From an uncultured Bacilli bacterium (GTDB lineage: Bacteria > Bacillota_I > Bacilli_A > RF39 > UBA660), in the NCBI GenBank assembly GCA_904502155.1, contig CAJGDV010000003.1:1-34884 (forward strand): 34,884 bases of DNA, written 5' to 3'. Position 1 is the first letter of the stretch. The number at the start of each line of letters is the position of its first letter. The notes under the pieces were generated by a model. It searched no databases, had not been told where the DNA came from, and was given only the letters and a program-made list of their open reading frames with translations. Positions 1 to 8,113 of the stretch are shown here, piece after piece. Made by a program: the position numbers and the translations under genes.

Positions 1-26
1 AGGAAAACATTTATTGTTTTCCTTTT
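1..26 (+). terminator. Rho-independent terminator of an upstream gene
   Basis: A perfect 8-bp inverted repeat, AGGAAAAC (1-8) and GTTTTCCT (16-23), is followed by a short T run. It probably ends a gene that lies outside the window. Confidence 0.55.
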
Positions 27-29
27 GTG

Positions 30-38
30 TGGTATAAT
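30..38 (+). promoter_or_regulatory. Promoter with extended -10 for the 62-1652 operon
   Basis: TGG precedes TATAAT (33-38), an extended -10 element. The -35 region around 10-15 is weak. AGGAGG at 49-54 follows as the ribosome binding site. Confidence 0.6.
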
Positions 39-61
39 ATATATAGTTAGGAGGAATCTTT

Positions 62-454
62 TTGAAAGGGAAAGTTGTTATATCTGGAAGCAGCAAATTA
101 CTTACTGAAGTAGCTTACTGGAAAAAACATTTTGAGGATAAAGGATATGAAGTTATAAATTATCCACATGCTGAAGATGAGAACTTAAAAGAAGGTTATA
201 AAAAATATTTTGAAGATATAAAAAATTGTGACATCTTCTTTCTTATGAATGAAAGAAAGGGAACAATTGAAGGGTATATTGGAGCCTCAGTTTTTGCTGA
301 ACTTACTTATGCTGTTATGACAAATATTGTTGAAAATAAAAATATTAAAATATTAATGCTTGATATGCCAAGTATGATTTTATTCTGTTATGATGAAATA
401 GTTAGATGGCTAGATATGGGATTTGTTAGTTTCTTTAAAGGTGAAGATTTGTAA
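62..454 (+). CDS. Nucleoside 2-deoxyribosyltransferase-like protein
   Basis: A 130-residue protein that starts with TTG at 62, chosen because AGGAGG (49-54) lies 7 nt upstream. It begins with a Rossmann-type strand and glycine turn (KVVISGSS). Later a cytosolic-looking DIFFLMNERKG segment leads into EGYIGASVFAELTYA at about residues 70-84. The YIG...AE..YA pattern resembles the nucleoside 2-deoxyribosyltransferase-like superfamily, where the Glu acts as nucleophile on the N-glycosidic bond. That enzyme role is an inference from motif layout; substrate is unknown. There is no signal peptide or membrane segment. It is the first gene of an operon with the downstream carboxypeptidase, separated by only 4 nt. 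The association with a wall enzyme has no obvious metabolic explanation. Confidence 0.55.
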   Translation: MKGKVVISGSSKLLTEVAYWKKHFEDKGYEVINYPHAEDENLKEGYKKYFEDIKNCDIFFLMNERKGTIEGYIGASVFAELTYAVMTNIVENKNIKILMLDMPSMILFCYDEIVRWLDMGFVSFFKGEDL

Positions 455-458
455 TAAA

Positions 459-1652
459 ATGAAAAAATTATTATTAGCATTATTAACATTTTTCTTATTT
501 ATAAATGCTAATGCATTAGAAGTAAGTAGTGAAAAAGTTTTACTTTATAATTTAAATGATAATGAAATTATTTATGAAAAAAATAAAGATGTAGCGGGAA
601 GTATTGCTTCTTTAACTAAAATAATGACAACGATTGTTGCTATTGAAAATATTGATGATTTTAATAAAGAAATAATAATGACTAGAGATATGTTTAAAGG
701 TCTTTATGAGAGTAATGCTTTTCAAATAGGTTTAAGGGTAGGAGAAGTAGTAAATTATGATGATTTACTTTATGGTACTTTAATTGCGAGTGGTGCTGAT
801 GCTGTTCGTGGTCTTACTTATACTATTGCAGGTAGTGAAGAAGAATTTGTTAAACTTATGAATGATAAGGCTAAAGAATTAAATCTTAAGCATACAGTAT
901 TTAAAAATCCAATAGGGCTTGATGAGGAAGGACAAGCATCATCTATTAGTGATGTTGCTATTATGCTTAATTATGCCCTTAAAAATGAAAAATTTAAGAC
1001 TATATTTGAAACAGAAAAATATACCTTAAGTAACAATAGAATAACTATATCAAGTAGTTTAGTAGGTTATGCTAAAAATTATGGCTATGATGTATCTTTT
1101 ATTAAAGGTGGTAAAACAGGTTTTACTTATGCTGCTGGTAAATGTTTAGCATCATTAGCATATGATAAAGAAAATGATATAAATTATATGTTAATTACTA
1201 CTAATGCAAGTATAGAAAAAGATGAGGCATATCATGTCCTTGATGCTGTTAATATTTATAAATATTATTTTGATAATTATAAATATCAAACATTAGTAGA
1301 AGAAAATGATTTATTAAAAAAAATAACTGTAAAAGATTCCAAAATAAAAGAATTAAAAATTACAGCTAAAGAAAAAGTGACAAAATATTTAAAAAATGAT
1401 TATGACAAAACAAAAATTAATATTACATACAAAGGAAAAGAAGAAATTAATTTTAAAGATAAAAAAGGCGATAAAATAGGTGAAATAATAGTAAAATATG
1501 ATGATAAATTAGTAAAAAATATTGATGTTCTTTTAGAAGAAGATATTAAGTTCAGTTTATATAATCATATTATACAAAGTAAAATCAGAATTGGTGCTGT
1601 TATTTCTATTATTTTATTAAGTATAATATTAATAATAAAAAAAATGAGATAG
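459..1652 (+). CDS. D-alanyl-D-alanine carboxypeptidase, DacF/PBP5 family
   Basis: Serine peptidase S11 family, trimming the terminal D-Ala from peptidoglycan stem peptides outside the membrane. I start it at ATG 459, giving 397 residues that open with a signal peptide (cleavage probably after INANA, residue 19). GTG 441 in the same frame is the alternative start. The catalytic SxxK is S51-L-T-K54 and the KTG box is K219-T-G221. The middle SxN motif reads S111-G-A113, so the usual Asn is Ala. A C-terminal hydrophobic stretch at about residues 372-392, followed by Lys and Arg, would keep the enzyme attached to the membrane. The preceding beta-rich region fits the PBP5 C-terminal domain. It lies 4 nt behind the deoxyribosyltransferase-like gene and ends in a terminator shared with the converging gene. 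Confidence 0.87.
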   Translation: MKKLLLALLTFFLFINANALEVSSEKVLLYNLNDNEIIYEKNKDVAGSIASLTKIMTTIVAIENIDDFNKEIIMTRDMFKGLYESNAFQIGLRVGEVVNYDDLLYGTLIASGADAVRGLTYTIAGSEEEFVKLMNDKAKELNLKHTVFKNPIGLDEEGQASSISDVAIMLNYALKNEKFKTIFETEKYTLSNNRITISSSLVGYAKNYGYDVSFIKGGKTGFTYAAGKCLASLAYDKENDINYMLITTNASIEKDEAYHVLDAVNIYKYYFDNYKYQTLVEENDLLKKITVKDSKIKELKITAKEKVTKYLKNDYDKTKINITYKGKEEINFKDKKGDKIGEIIVKYDDKLVKNIDVLLEEDIKFSLYNHIIQSKIRIGAVISIILLSIILIIKKMR

Positions 1653-1670
1653 GGTATATCTCATTTTTTT
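1641..1670. terminator. Bidirectional terminator shared by two convergent genes
   Basis: ATGAGATA (1644-1651) pairs with TATCTCAT (1657-1664) around a GGGTA loop. A tracts on the left and T tracts on the right let it act on both strands. It overlaps the plus-strand stop (1650-1652) and the minus-strand stop (1661-1663). Confidence 0.8.
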
Positions 1671-2752
1671 ACATAATAAGCATAATATTCTTCAAATGTT
1701 ATATTTTCTGTAACAATAATTGTAGCAGCATCAACGCCAACATAACGATAGTGCCAGTTTTCAAAATTATAACCAGTTATAAATTCTTTACCACTAGGAT
1801 ATCTTAGTATAAAGCCATATTTATGAGCATTATTTTGCATCCATGCATATTCTTTTGTATAACCAAATGAATCTAATGAATCACTAGTATAACTTTTAAC
1901 ATCTAAAGCATATCCTGTTTGATGTTCAGAATGTCCTGGTCTTGCAGACCAACTATCAGCCCATACGAGGCCACGTGTATTTTTGTAATTATTATATATA
2001 CTATATTGTGTGCCATATGATCTATAAGGTGATCTAGACAATATATATAATCCTTCATTTCTTGCGTCATTACTCATTCTTTTAAAAGCTTCATAAGCTT
2101 CTTTATTAAGCATTCCAACACCATAATTAGGTTCAACATTAACTAAGTTATCACCTTCAAAATTTTTGTCTAAATAATAATATTTATTAACAAGCATAAG
2201 TTTTCCGTCTTCAATATTAGTAGCTTTTAAACTAGTATAAAATTCATAATCTAAATTACAGTTAACGTTTCGAACGACTTCTGTTAAAGTTGCTGCATTA
2301 TAATTCATATATCTTTTAATATTTTTTTTAATAAAATATTTTTCATTAATTAAATTCATTAACTTTTCACTATATTCATAATTAATATCCATATTAACTA
2401 ACTTTATAATATCCTCTTTTGGAGCGTCAGGATTTTTATTTTCATACTTATAGTAATCATTAATTTTTCCAATATTAAAATTTTCATGTTTAGCATATTC
2501 CATTAATTTACTATCATATGAATTATTTAGAGCATAATTAAGTGTTTCTTTATTTTCTAATAAAAATGATATATCATTTAAACTATATCCAATTGTTTTT
2601 AATTGTTCTTCATTTGAAACAATCTTATCGGCTTCATTTTCTTTATTTTCAACAAATAATTTAGTATAAACTATAGGAACTGTAAAAAAAGCAACAAAGA
2701 AGAAAAGAAAAAATATCCATGCTTTCCACATTTTCTTTCTTTTATATTTCAT
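1661..2752 (-). CDS. VanY-like D,D-carboxypeptidase, peptidase M15B, membrane anchored
   Basis: A 363-residue protein with an N-terminal membrane anchor (about residues 11-30) after a basic KYKRKK start. Residues 45-175 are a helical region that looks like two diverged copies of a roughly 60-residue unit ending in LVNMD- and NVNCN-like strands. The C-terminal half is the zinc peptidase domain: SRSPYRS at 239, GHSEHQTGYALD at 273-284 with probable zinc ligands H277 and D284, and ENWH at 331-334 with catalytic E331 and ligand H334. This family removes C-terminal D-Ala from peptidoglycan precursors or stems. ATG 2752 directly follows the TAA stop of the preceding gene (TAAATG), and GGAGGG within that gene serves as binding site, suggesting translational coupling. 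It ends in TGA, the only TGA stop in the window. No van regulatory or ligase genes are nearby, so a housekeeping wall role is likelier than glycopeptide resistance. Confidence 0.88.
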   Translation of the reverse strand: MKYKRKKMWKAWIFFLFFFVAFFTVPIVYTKLFVENKENEADKIVSNEEQLKTIGYSLNDISFLLENKETLNYALNNSYDSKLMEYAKHENFNIGKINDYYKYENKNPDAPKEDIIKLVNMDINYEYSEKLMNLINEKYFIKKNIKRYMNYNAATLTEVVRNVNCNLDYEFYTSLKATNIEDGKLMLVNKYYYLDKNFEGDNLVNVEPNYGVGMLNKEAYEAFKRMSNDARNEGLYILSRSPYRSYGTQYSIYNNYKNTRGLVWADSWSARPGHSEHQTGYALDVKSYTSDSLDSFGYTKEYAWMQNNAHKYGFILRYPSGKEFITGYNFENWHYRYVGVDAATIIVTENITFEEYYAYYVKK

Positions 2753-3685
2753 TTAACCCTCCACATAATAGGCATAATATTCATCAAATGTTATATCTTC
2801 ATTTTTAATTTGTGTTGCTACATCAACACCAACATAACGATAATGCCATGATTCATAATTGTAACCTGTTAAAAATTCTTTGTTTTCTGGATATCTCAAT
2901 ATAAATCCATACTTATGAGCATTGTCTATAAGCCATTTATATTCATCAGTTTCATGAAAATTTTCTAAAGAACTGTTTAAAGTTGATACATCAATTGCAA
3001 GGCCTGTTTGATGTTCAGAATGTCCTGGTCTTGCAGCATATTTATCAGCGTATGCTTGTCCTTTATTATTTTTATATCTTTTATAAAGTGCTGTTTGATA
3101 ATCATAGTCACGATATGTTGAATTAGCTACAATAGTAAGATCTTCACTTCTTGCATCCATACTCATTTTATAGAATGCTTCATAAACTTCCTTTTTTATT
3201 TGTTTTCCTTGAAAAGAAACTTTAATACTCATATTAACTAAATCTTCAATTTCGTAATTGTCTGGTAAATAATTATATTTATTAACTAAAATTAAATTCC
3301 CTTTAGAAGTATCAGATGGCTTAATTGTTTCATAAAATTCAATGTCACCATTAACATTTACAATACTTATAATTTCACTATTTGTTTTATCAGGATTTTC
3401 TTTTTTATAACTTAAATATTTATCTAAGTTTTTCTTTAAATAATATTTTTCATTCATAATTCCTAATATATGTTCATTATAATCTCGGTTTAAAAGAGTA
3501 GTAGTAATTTCTTTAGATTTTAAAATCGTCGCAATATCTGTTTCACTATATCCTTTTTCCATTAATAAATATTTATCACTAGTTATATATTCATTATATT
3601 TAATATAACCAATTATTCCTCCAATAGATAAAACTGTAGTTCCTATAAGAATATAAGCACTTTTTTTTAGTCTAAACTTTTTCAT
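2753..3685 (-). CDS. VanY-like D,D-carboxypeptidase, peptidase M15B, paralogue of the next gene
   Basis: I start it at ATG 3685 (310 residues), because AGGTG sits 5 nt before that ATG. An upstream in-frame ATG at 3703 lies inside the promoter. Residues 10-30 form a membrane anchor. One helical unit (about 45-112) precedes the M15 domain. The active-site residues are all present: GHSEHQTGLAID with H225 and D232, and ESWH with E278 and H281. It is closely related to the gene that follows it, in both protein and DNA over the C-terminal domain, but has one N-terminal helical unit instead of two. The pair probably arose by tandem duplication and forms an operon with zero spacing. Confidence 0.87.
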   Translation of the reverse strand: MKKFRLKKSAYILIGTTVLSIGGIIGYIKYNEYITSDKYLLMEKGYSETDIATILKSKEITTTLLNRDYNEHILGIMNEKYYLKKNLDKYLSYKKENPDKTNSEIISIVNVNGDIEFYETIKPSDTSKGNLILVNKYNYLPDNYEIEDLVNMSIKVSFQGKQIKKEVYEAFYKMSMDARSEDLTIVANSTYRDYDYQTALYKRYKNNKGQAYADKYAARPGHSEHQTGLAIDVSTLNSSLENFHETDEYKWLIDNAHKYGFILRYPENKEFLTGYNYESWHYRYVGVDVATQIKNEDITFDEYYAYYVEG

Positions 3686-3701
3686 AGCATCACCTATAAA
3701 C

Positions 3702-3729
3702 ATTATACAATAAATGATTTAAAAAACAA
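3702..3729 (-). promoter_or_regulatory. Promoter of the VanY-like pair
   Basis: Read on the minus strand: TTGTTT (3729-3724), 16 bp, TATAAT (3707-3702). It is divergent from the promoter of the 3786 gene. Confidence 0.65.
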
Positions 3730-3762
3730 TAAAAAAAGTTTTTTTACTTACTTATTTACTGA

Positions 3763-3780
3763 TATAATAATAATAGGAGG
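3763..3780 (+). promoter_or_regulatory. -10 element and ribosome binding site of the 3786 gene
   Basis: TATAAT at 3763-3768 lies only 17 nt before the ATG, and AGGAGG is at 3775-3780. No good -35 is visible in the T-rich stretch upstream. Confidence 0.5.
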
Positions 3781-3785
3781 TACGT

Positions 3786-4550
3786 ATGAAGAAATTTCAA
3801 ATAATAATTTTTATAATTATAAGTGTTTTTGCTTTCATTGGATTTAGGGAATATAATAATTCATTCGAAGAAGATATTAATAATTTCTATAGTGTGCAAA
3901 AAAAATGTATATTTGATAATACTGATGAACTATGTATGAAGGTTTATGAATCTAAGATGCCAGTAAAATTAGATGCTTATTCTTTAACAGTTTATGTAAT
4001 AACTCAAACATCTTTTAGATATTTAACAATTTTAATACCTTTTCTTATCATGCTTATTGGTATTAAAAAACTAAATAAAAAGAAACTAAAAAAAGAACTA
4101 TTAAATGTTTGGAAAAAAGGTTTAATATTACCAGCAATAATAGTATTTATGTTCTTAATTAGTATATTAGTAAGTAATAATTTTAATTATACAAATACAA
4201 TAAAATCTAATATTCAAATAATACCAAATGAATTTTATTCAGTCTATTTTATAATTATATATTTATCAGTTTTATTATTAAGAGCAATATACTGGCTTAA
4301 TTTAGGATTAATTTGTTTTAGATTTTCTAAAAATCAATATATTGCATCATTTATGGGGTATATATTATTTTTTGTATTAGCTTTAATTGGAGAAAAGATT
4401 CCAGGTAATTATTTTGGTTTTGATGGTATATGGTCATATAATAATATTTCATCATTAACACTAATGATTATAAGTAATTTATTAATAGTAGGTATTACAA
4501 CATTTATAATTTATAAACAATATCAAGGAAAAACTAAAAAAGCTCTTTAG
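3786..4550 (+). CDS. Unknown polytopic membrane protein
   Basis: A 254-residue protein of a family I do not recognise. Hydrophobic segments are at about residues 4-20, 76-93, 112-130, 150-178, 185-203 and 220-243, giving roughly six membrane passes. Between the first two segments is a loop of about 55 residues with two cysteines (C41 and C50) in a predicted outside position. The layout of a first helix, a loop and then five helices recalls ABC-2-type permease subunits, but no ATPase gene is adjacent. It has its own promoter and its own terminator, so it is a single-gene unit. A strong AGGAGG ribosome binding site supports ATG 3786. Confidence 0.75.
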   Translation: MKKFQIIIFIIISVFAFIGFREYNNSFEEDINNFYSVQKKCIFDNTDELCMKVYESKMPVKLDAYSLTVYVITQTSFRYLTILIPFLIMLIGIKKLNKKKLKKELLNVWKKGLILPAIIVFMFLISILVSNNFNYTNTIKSNIQIIPNEFYSVYFIIIYLSVLLLRAIYWLNLGLICFRFSKNQYIASFMGYILFFVLALIGEKIPGNYFGFDGIWSYNNISSLTLMIISNLLIVGITTFIIYKQYQGKTKKAL

Positions 4551-4560
4551 TTTTTTCTTT
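4529..4560 (+). terminator. Rho-independent terminator of the 3786 gene
   Basis: AAAAACTAAA (4529-4538) pairs with TTTAGTTTTT (4546-4555), followed by T-rich sequence. It overlaps the last codons. Confidence 0.65.
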
Positions 4561-4567
4561 TATATAA

Positions 4568-4596
4568 TTTACTAAACAGATATTTTGTGGTAAACT
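4568..4596 (+). promoter_or_regulatory. Promoter of the fmt-ruvAB operon
   Basis: TTTACT (4568-4573), 17 bp, TAAACT (4591-4596), preceded by TGG as an extended -10. Confidence 0.5.
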
Positions 4597-4624
4597 TAAT
4601 TTGGAAGAAAACAAGGTGATATTA

Positions 4625-5578
4625 ATGATATTAGATGAATTAAATGTTCAAAAAGATTTAAAAATAGTTTACATGGGAACGCCTGAATTTAGTGCTACTG
4701 TACTTGAAGGGTTAGTTGCTAATTATAAAGTTAGAGCAGTTGTTTCACAACCAGATAGAAAGGTTGGAAGAACAGGAGAAGTTAGAATGCCTTCTGTAAA
4801 AAAAGTTGCTAATGATCATACTATATTAGTTATACAACCTGAAAAAATTAAAGAAGCAGTAGATGAAGTACTTGCTTTTGAACCGGATTTAATTATTACA
4901 TGTGCTTATGGTCAAATTATCCCAAAAGCAATACTAGATGCACCAAAATTAGGGTGTATTAACGTTCATGCATCATTACTTCCTAAATTAAGAGGTGGAG
5001 CACCAATACACCGCTCAATTTTAGAAGGACATTCTAAAACTGGTATTACAATTATGTATATGAGTGAAAAAATGGATGCAGGCGATATTATATCGCAAAA
5101 AGAAATTGTTATTGAAAATGATGATACTGCTGAAACATTGCATGATAAATTAGCTATTTTAGGTCGTGATTTATTACTTGAAACATTACCAAGTATTATA
5201 AATGGAACTAATGGACGAATTAAACAAAATGAAGATGAAGTAACGTATGGATTTAATATATCAAGAGAAGATGAAAAACTTGATTTTAATAAATCTAGTC
5301 GTGAAATATATAATCATGTTAGAGGTCTTAATTCATGGCCTGGAGCTTATGCTAAATTAGATGGTAAAATCATTAAAATTTGGGAATCAAGAATGACAGA
5401 TAATGTTTTCCAAGGTTTTAATGGAACTGTTACAGCAATTTATAAAGATGGGTTTGGAATCAAAACTCAAAATGGTGAAATTGTAGCAACACTTGTTCAA
5501 TTAGAAGGAAAGAAAAAAATGAGTGGAGCAGATTTTGCAAATGGATACAAAGATTTAGTTGGTAAAATACTATCATAG
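4625..5578 (+). CDS. fmt: Methionyl-tRNA formyltransferase
   Basis: Transfers a formyl group from 10-formyltetrahydrofolate to initiator Met-tRNA in the cytoplasm. I start it at ATG 4625 (317 residues) because AAGGTGAT (4613-4620) sits just upstream; a TTG at 4601 would come before that site. The N-terminal Rossmann domain starts KIVYMGTPEFS. The catalytic set is in INVHASLLPKLRGGAP (Asn and His) and MDAGDI (Asp), the residues equivalent to E. coli N108, H110 and D144. The C-terminal OB-like domain contains NHVRGLNSWPGAYAKL. About 15 residues precede the usual MKIVFMGTPEF start, so a later start cannot be excluded, but no other ATG fits. It leads an operon with two small membrane proteins, ruvA and ruvB. 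No def or priA is adjacent, unlike in many Bacilli. Confidence 0.96.
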   Translation: MILDELNVQKDLKIVYMGTPEFSATVLEGLVANYKVRAVVSQPDRKVGRTGEVRMPSVKKVANDHTILVIQPEKIKEAVDEVLAFEPDLIITCAYGQIIPKAILDAPKLGCINVHASLLPKLRGGAPIHRSILEGHSKTGITIMYMSEKMDAGDIISQKEIVIENDDTAETLHDKLAILGRDLLLETLPSIINGTNGRIKQNEDEVTYGFNISREDEKLDFNKSSREIYNHVRGLNSWPGAYAKLDGKIIKIWESRMTDNVFQGFNGTVTAIYKDGFGIKTQNGEIVATLVQLEGKKKMSGADFANGYKDLVGKILS

Positions 5579-5585
5579 GTGAATT

Positions 5586-6257
5586 ATGGAGAAGTTTAAA
5601 CAAGTTTTAGAGGTTTTAAAACAGTTATGGGCTGTAAAAAGTCTAAGAGCTATAATGATAATATTTGCCTACATGATTTTCTTTAGTTTTGTAATTGCTG
5701 GTATTAGAGTTAATTATAATTATAATCCAAAAACACCAGAACTAGATATTAATAGTGAAGATACATTCGAGAATAAGAAAAATTATGAGGCAATGTTTAA
5801 AATTAATAATGAACAATATAAATTTATAAATAAAAATGAAAAAGATTATTTAATTGTTAATGATACTTATTATAGAGCTGAATTAAATGTTTTAACACCT
5901 ATTAATGTTGAAACTGGAGAAATTATTTTTGCGGAAATTCCTAATTTCGAAGTAAAGTTTTGGTTATTTACGCCTTCAGTTATTTCAAATTTATTAAAAA
6001 AAGCAACATTAGAATATAAAACAGAATTTACTAATAAAGATATTAAAAAAGGATATATTGTAGATATGAAAGACGTTTTTGATAACGTTAATTCAGGAAA
6101 AACTATTCTTGAGAATAAAACAATAGATAATAATAATATTAAAATGGAAATTTTAGAGCGTGATGGTAAAATTGTGAGCTTAATTTTAGATTTAACTAAT
6201 TATTATCAATTGTTTGTAGAAAGTGATCTAGAATATAAAGTAGAAATAGAATATTAA
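5586..6257 (+). CDS. Unknown single-pass membrane protein
   Basis: A 223-residue protein of no family I can name. One hydrophobic segment at about residues 20-41 follows a short basic, amphipathic N-terminus, so the remaining 180 residues are probably outside the membrane. That part is rich in Asn, Lys and acidic residues with alternating beta-like hydrophobic patterns, for example FWLFTPSVISNLLKKATLEY. No cysteine, catalytic motif or anchor is seen. AGGTGA overlaps the fmt stop and supports ATG 5586, 7 nt after fmt. Being locked between fmt and ruvA suggests a constitutive role, but the sequence does not say what. Confidence 0.8.
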   Translation: MEKFKQVLEVLKQLWAVKSLRAIMIIFAYMIFFSFVIAGIRVNYNYNPKTPELDINSEDTFENKKNYEAMFKINNEQYKFINKNEKDYLIVNDTYYRAELNVLTPINVETGEIIFAEIPNFEVKFWLFTPSVISNLLKKATLEYKTEFTNKDIKKGYIVDMKDVFDNVNSGKTILENKTIDNNNIKMEILERDGKIVSLILDLTNYYQLFVESDLEYKVEIEY

Positions 6258-6268
6258 AGAGGTATAAT

Positions 6269-6571
6269 ATGGATTTAGTCGTATTTTTAGTATTATGTGG
6301 GTTAGTGGTATTTTTCTTTAAAAGATTTAGTAGTTTTATCTACTTTGTCGCTATGACTGATATATTTTTAAGAATTGTAACCTTTATAAAAGTTGAAATA
6401 ACAAAAGGGGATGTTTATGCTATATTAGATAAATATATACCTAATAATATCCCTTCAATACTTGATGCTTATGCTGATGGTCTTTTGTTAAAAATCTTTA
6501 TATGGTTATATGTAATTGCCTTTATTATATTTGAAACATATATAATAAGAACATTCTTTAGAAAAAAATAA
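6269..6571 (+). CDS. Small unknown membrane protein
   Basis: A 100-residue protein with hydrophobic segments at about residues 2-17, 20-42 and 72-93, separated by a short polar loop (TKGDVYAILDKYIPNN). It is probably an integral membrane protein with two or three passes. AGAGG lies just ahead of ATG 6269. Its stop overlaps the ruvA start by one base (TAATG), so the two are likely coupled in translation. It may work with the preceding single-pass protein, since the two are adjacent and both membrane-bound, but that is inference. Confidence 0.75.
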   Translation: MDLVVFLVLCGLVVFFFKRFSSFIYFVAMTDIFLRIVTFIKVEITKGDVYAILDKYIPNNIPSILDAYADGLLLKIFIWLYVIAFIIFETYIIRTFFRKK

Positions 6572-7086
6572 TGATAGAATATATAAAAGGTAAAATAACA
6601 TATATTAGTAATAATAAATTAATTATAGAAAGTAGTGGGATTGGTTTTTGTATCAATACCACTAATTTTTTTCCTTTAAATAGTGAGCAAACAATTTATA
6701 CTTATATAAAAAAAACTGAAACTGAAGATACTATTTATGGATTTAAAGATATTAAAACAAAAGAATTATTTTTATATTTTTTAACCATTAAAGGTATTGG
6801 ATGTAAAGTTGCTTTAAATATTGTATCAAGAGATTATAATGAAATAATTAATGCTCTTAATTATAAAGATATTGAATATTTTACAAAGATTCCTAAAATT
6901 GGAATTAATATGGCTACTAATATTGTTAAAAACTATAAAGGAAATTATATTTATAATAATGATCTTGTTAATGTTTTAGTGTCATTAGAATATAAAAAAA
7001 GTGAAATTTATAAAATTATAGATAAAATTGATTATAATAAAAAAATTGATGAACAAATCAAAGATGCAATACTTCTTCTCGGTTAG
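6571..7086 (+). CDS. ruvA: Holliday junction helicase subunit RuvA
   Basis: RuvA tetramers bind Holliday junctions and load the RuvB motor for branch migration. At 171 residues it is shorter than the usual 190-205. The OB-fold domain (MIEYIKGKITYISNNKLIIE, GIGFCI) is followed by two helix-hairpin-helix motifs, IKGIGCKVALNIV and IPKIGINMATNIV. The C-terminal RuvB-binding domain is still present (LVNVLVSLEYKKSEIYKII ... DAILLLG). The loss is in the linkers, so function is probably kept. ATG 6571 overlaps the stop of the previous gene, and no strong Shine-Dalgarno is seen, which fits coupled translation. ruvB follows after 10 nt. Confidence 0.92.
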   Translation: MIEYIKGKITYISNNKLIIESSGIGFCINTTNFFPLNSEQTIYTYIKKTETEDTIYGFKDIKTKELFLYFLTIKGIGCKVALNIVSRDYNEIINALNYKDIEYFTKIPKIGINMATNIVKNYKGNYIYNNDLVNVLVSLEYKKSEIYKIIDKIDYNKKIDEQIKDAILLLG

Positions 7087-7096
7087 AAAGGAATTT

Positions 7097-8062
7097 ATGA
7101 ATAAAATTTTTAATGCAGAAAAAGAAGTAGATGATTTAAATATAAGACCAAGTTCTTTAAATGAATATATAGGACAAGAAAAGCTGAAAGAAAGTTTAGC
7201 AATATATATTAAAGCTGCTAAACTTAGAGGTGAAGTATTAGATCATATTTTATTTTATGGACCACCAGGACTTGGTAAGACAACGTTAGCTATGATTATA
7301 GCTAATGAAATGGGTGGTAAAATTAAAATGACTAGTGGTCCTGCTATTGAAAAAAGTAAAGACTTAATTGCTAGTTTATCAACTCTTGAAGAAGGAGATG
7401 TCCTTTTTATTGATGAAATTCATAGAGTACCAAAGCATATTGAAGAATTATTATATTCAGCAATGGAAGATTATTTTGTAGATATTGTTATTGGTAATGA
7501 TAATAAGTCAAGAGTAATAAGACTTAATATTCCGCCTTTTACTTTAGTTGGTGCTACAACTAAAGCTGGTGATTTAACAGGACCTTTAAGAGATCGATTT
7601 GGAATAGTATCTAAGTTAAATTATTACAGTACTAAAGAATTAGTTAATATAATAAAAAGAACAAGTAAAGTTTTAAATTTTACACTTAATGAAGAGGCTG
7701 CAATTAAAATTGCTAAAAGTAGTCGTGGAACACCAAGAATTGCTAATAGACTTTATAAAAGAGTTAGAGATTATGCTATGGTTGAAAATAAAAATATAAT
7801 TGATATTGAAATAACAAATAAATCACTTGAAAAACTTAATATTGATAAAAATGGTCTTGATAGTATTGATGTTATTTTACTTAAAAATATTTTAAAAAAT
7901 GGACCAATTGGAGTTAAATCACTTGCAGCTTCAATAGGAGAAGAACAATCTACTATAGAAGATGTATATGAACCGTTTCTACTTCAAAATGGATATATTA
8001 AAAGAACTAGTAGAGGTAGAGTTGTAACAGAAAAAGCTATAAAATATTTAGAAGAAAGTTAG
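7097..8062 (+). CDS. ruvB: Holliday junction helicase motor RuvB
   Basis: AAA+ ATPase that drives branch migration with RuvA. I use ATG 7097, 321 residues, since AAAGGA at 7087-7092 lies 4 nt ahead of it; open frame upstream overlaps ruvA and has no family similarity. Walker A is GPPGLGKTT (55-63), Walker B DEIHR (106-110), sensor 1 region GATTKAGDLTGPLRDRFG. The C-terminal winged-helix domain ends with GYIKRTSRGRVVTEKA. RuvC is not in the window, as in many Bacillota, where RecU takes that role. Confidence 0.96.
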   Translation: MNKIFNAEKEVDDLNIRPSSLNEYIGQEKLKESLAIYIKAAKLRGEVLDHILFYGPPGLGKTTLAMIIANEMGGKIKMTSGPAIEKSKDLIASLSTLEEGDVLFIDEIHRVPKHIEELLYSAMEDYFVDIVIGNDNKSRVIRLNIPPFTLVGATTKAGDLTGPLRDRFGIVSKLNYYSTKELVNIIKRTSKVLNFTLNEEAAIKIAKSSRGTPRIANRLYKRVRDYAMVENKNIIDIEITNKSLEKLNIDKNGLDSIDVILLKNILKNGPIGVKSLAASIGEEQSTIEDVYEPFLLQNGYIKRTSRGRVVTEKAIKYLEES

Positions 8063-8083
8063 TTTTTATTCTTTATATTTTTA

Positions 8084-8113
8084 TGATATAATACTTATGC
8101 TTATTGGGAGGGG
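8084..8113 (+). promoter_or_regulatory. Promoter and ribosome binding site of queA
   Basis: TGA precedes TATAAT (8087-8092), an extended -10, with TTTATT (8065-8070) as a weak -35 at 16 bp. GGGAGGGG (8106-8113) is the ribosome binding site that selects ATG 8119. Confidence 0.6.

Noticed and set aside
1661..3685. Vancomycin resistance cluster because of VanY-like genes
   Set aside because: No vanA/B/D-type ligase, vanH, vanX, vanS or vanR gene is present. The M15 proteins are common wall enzymes.
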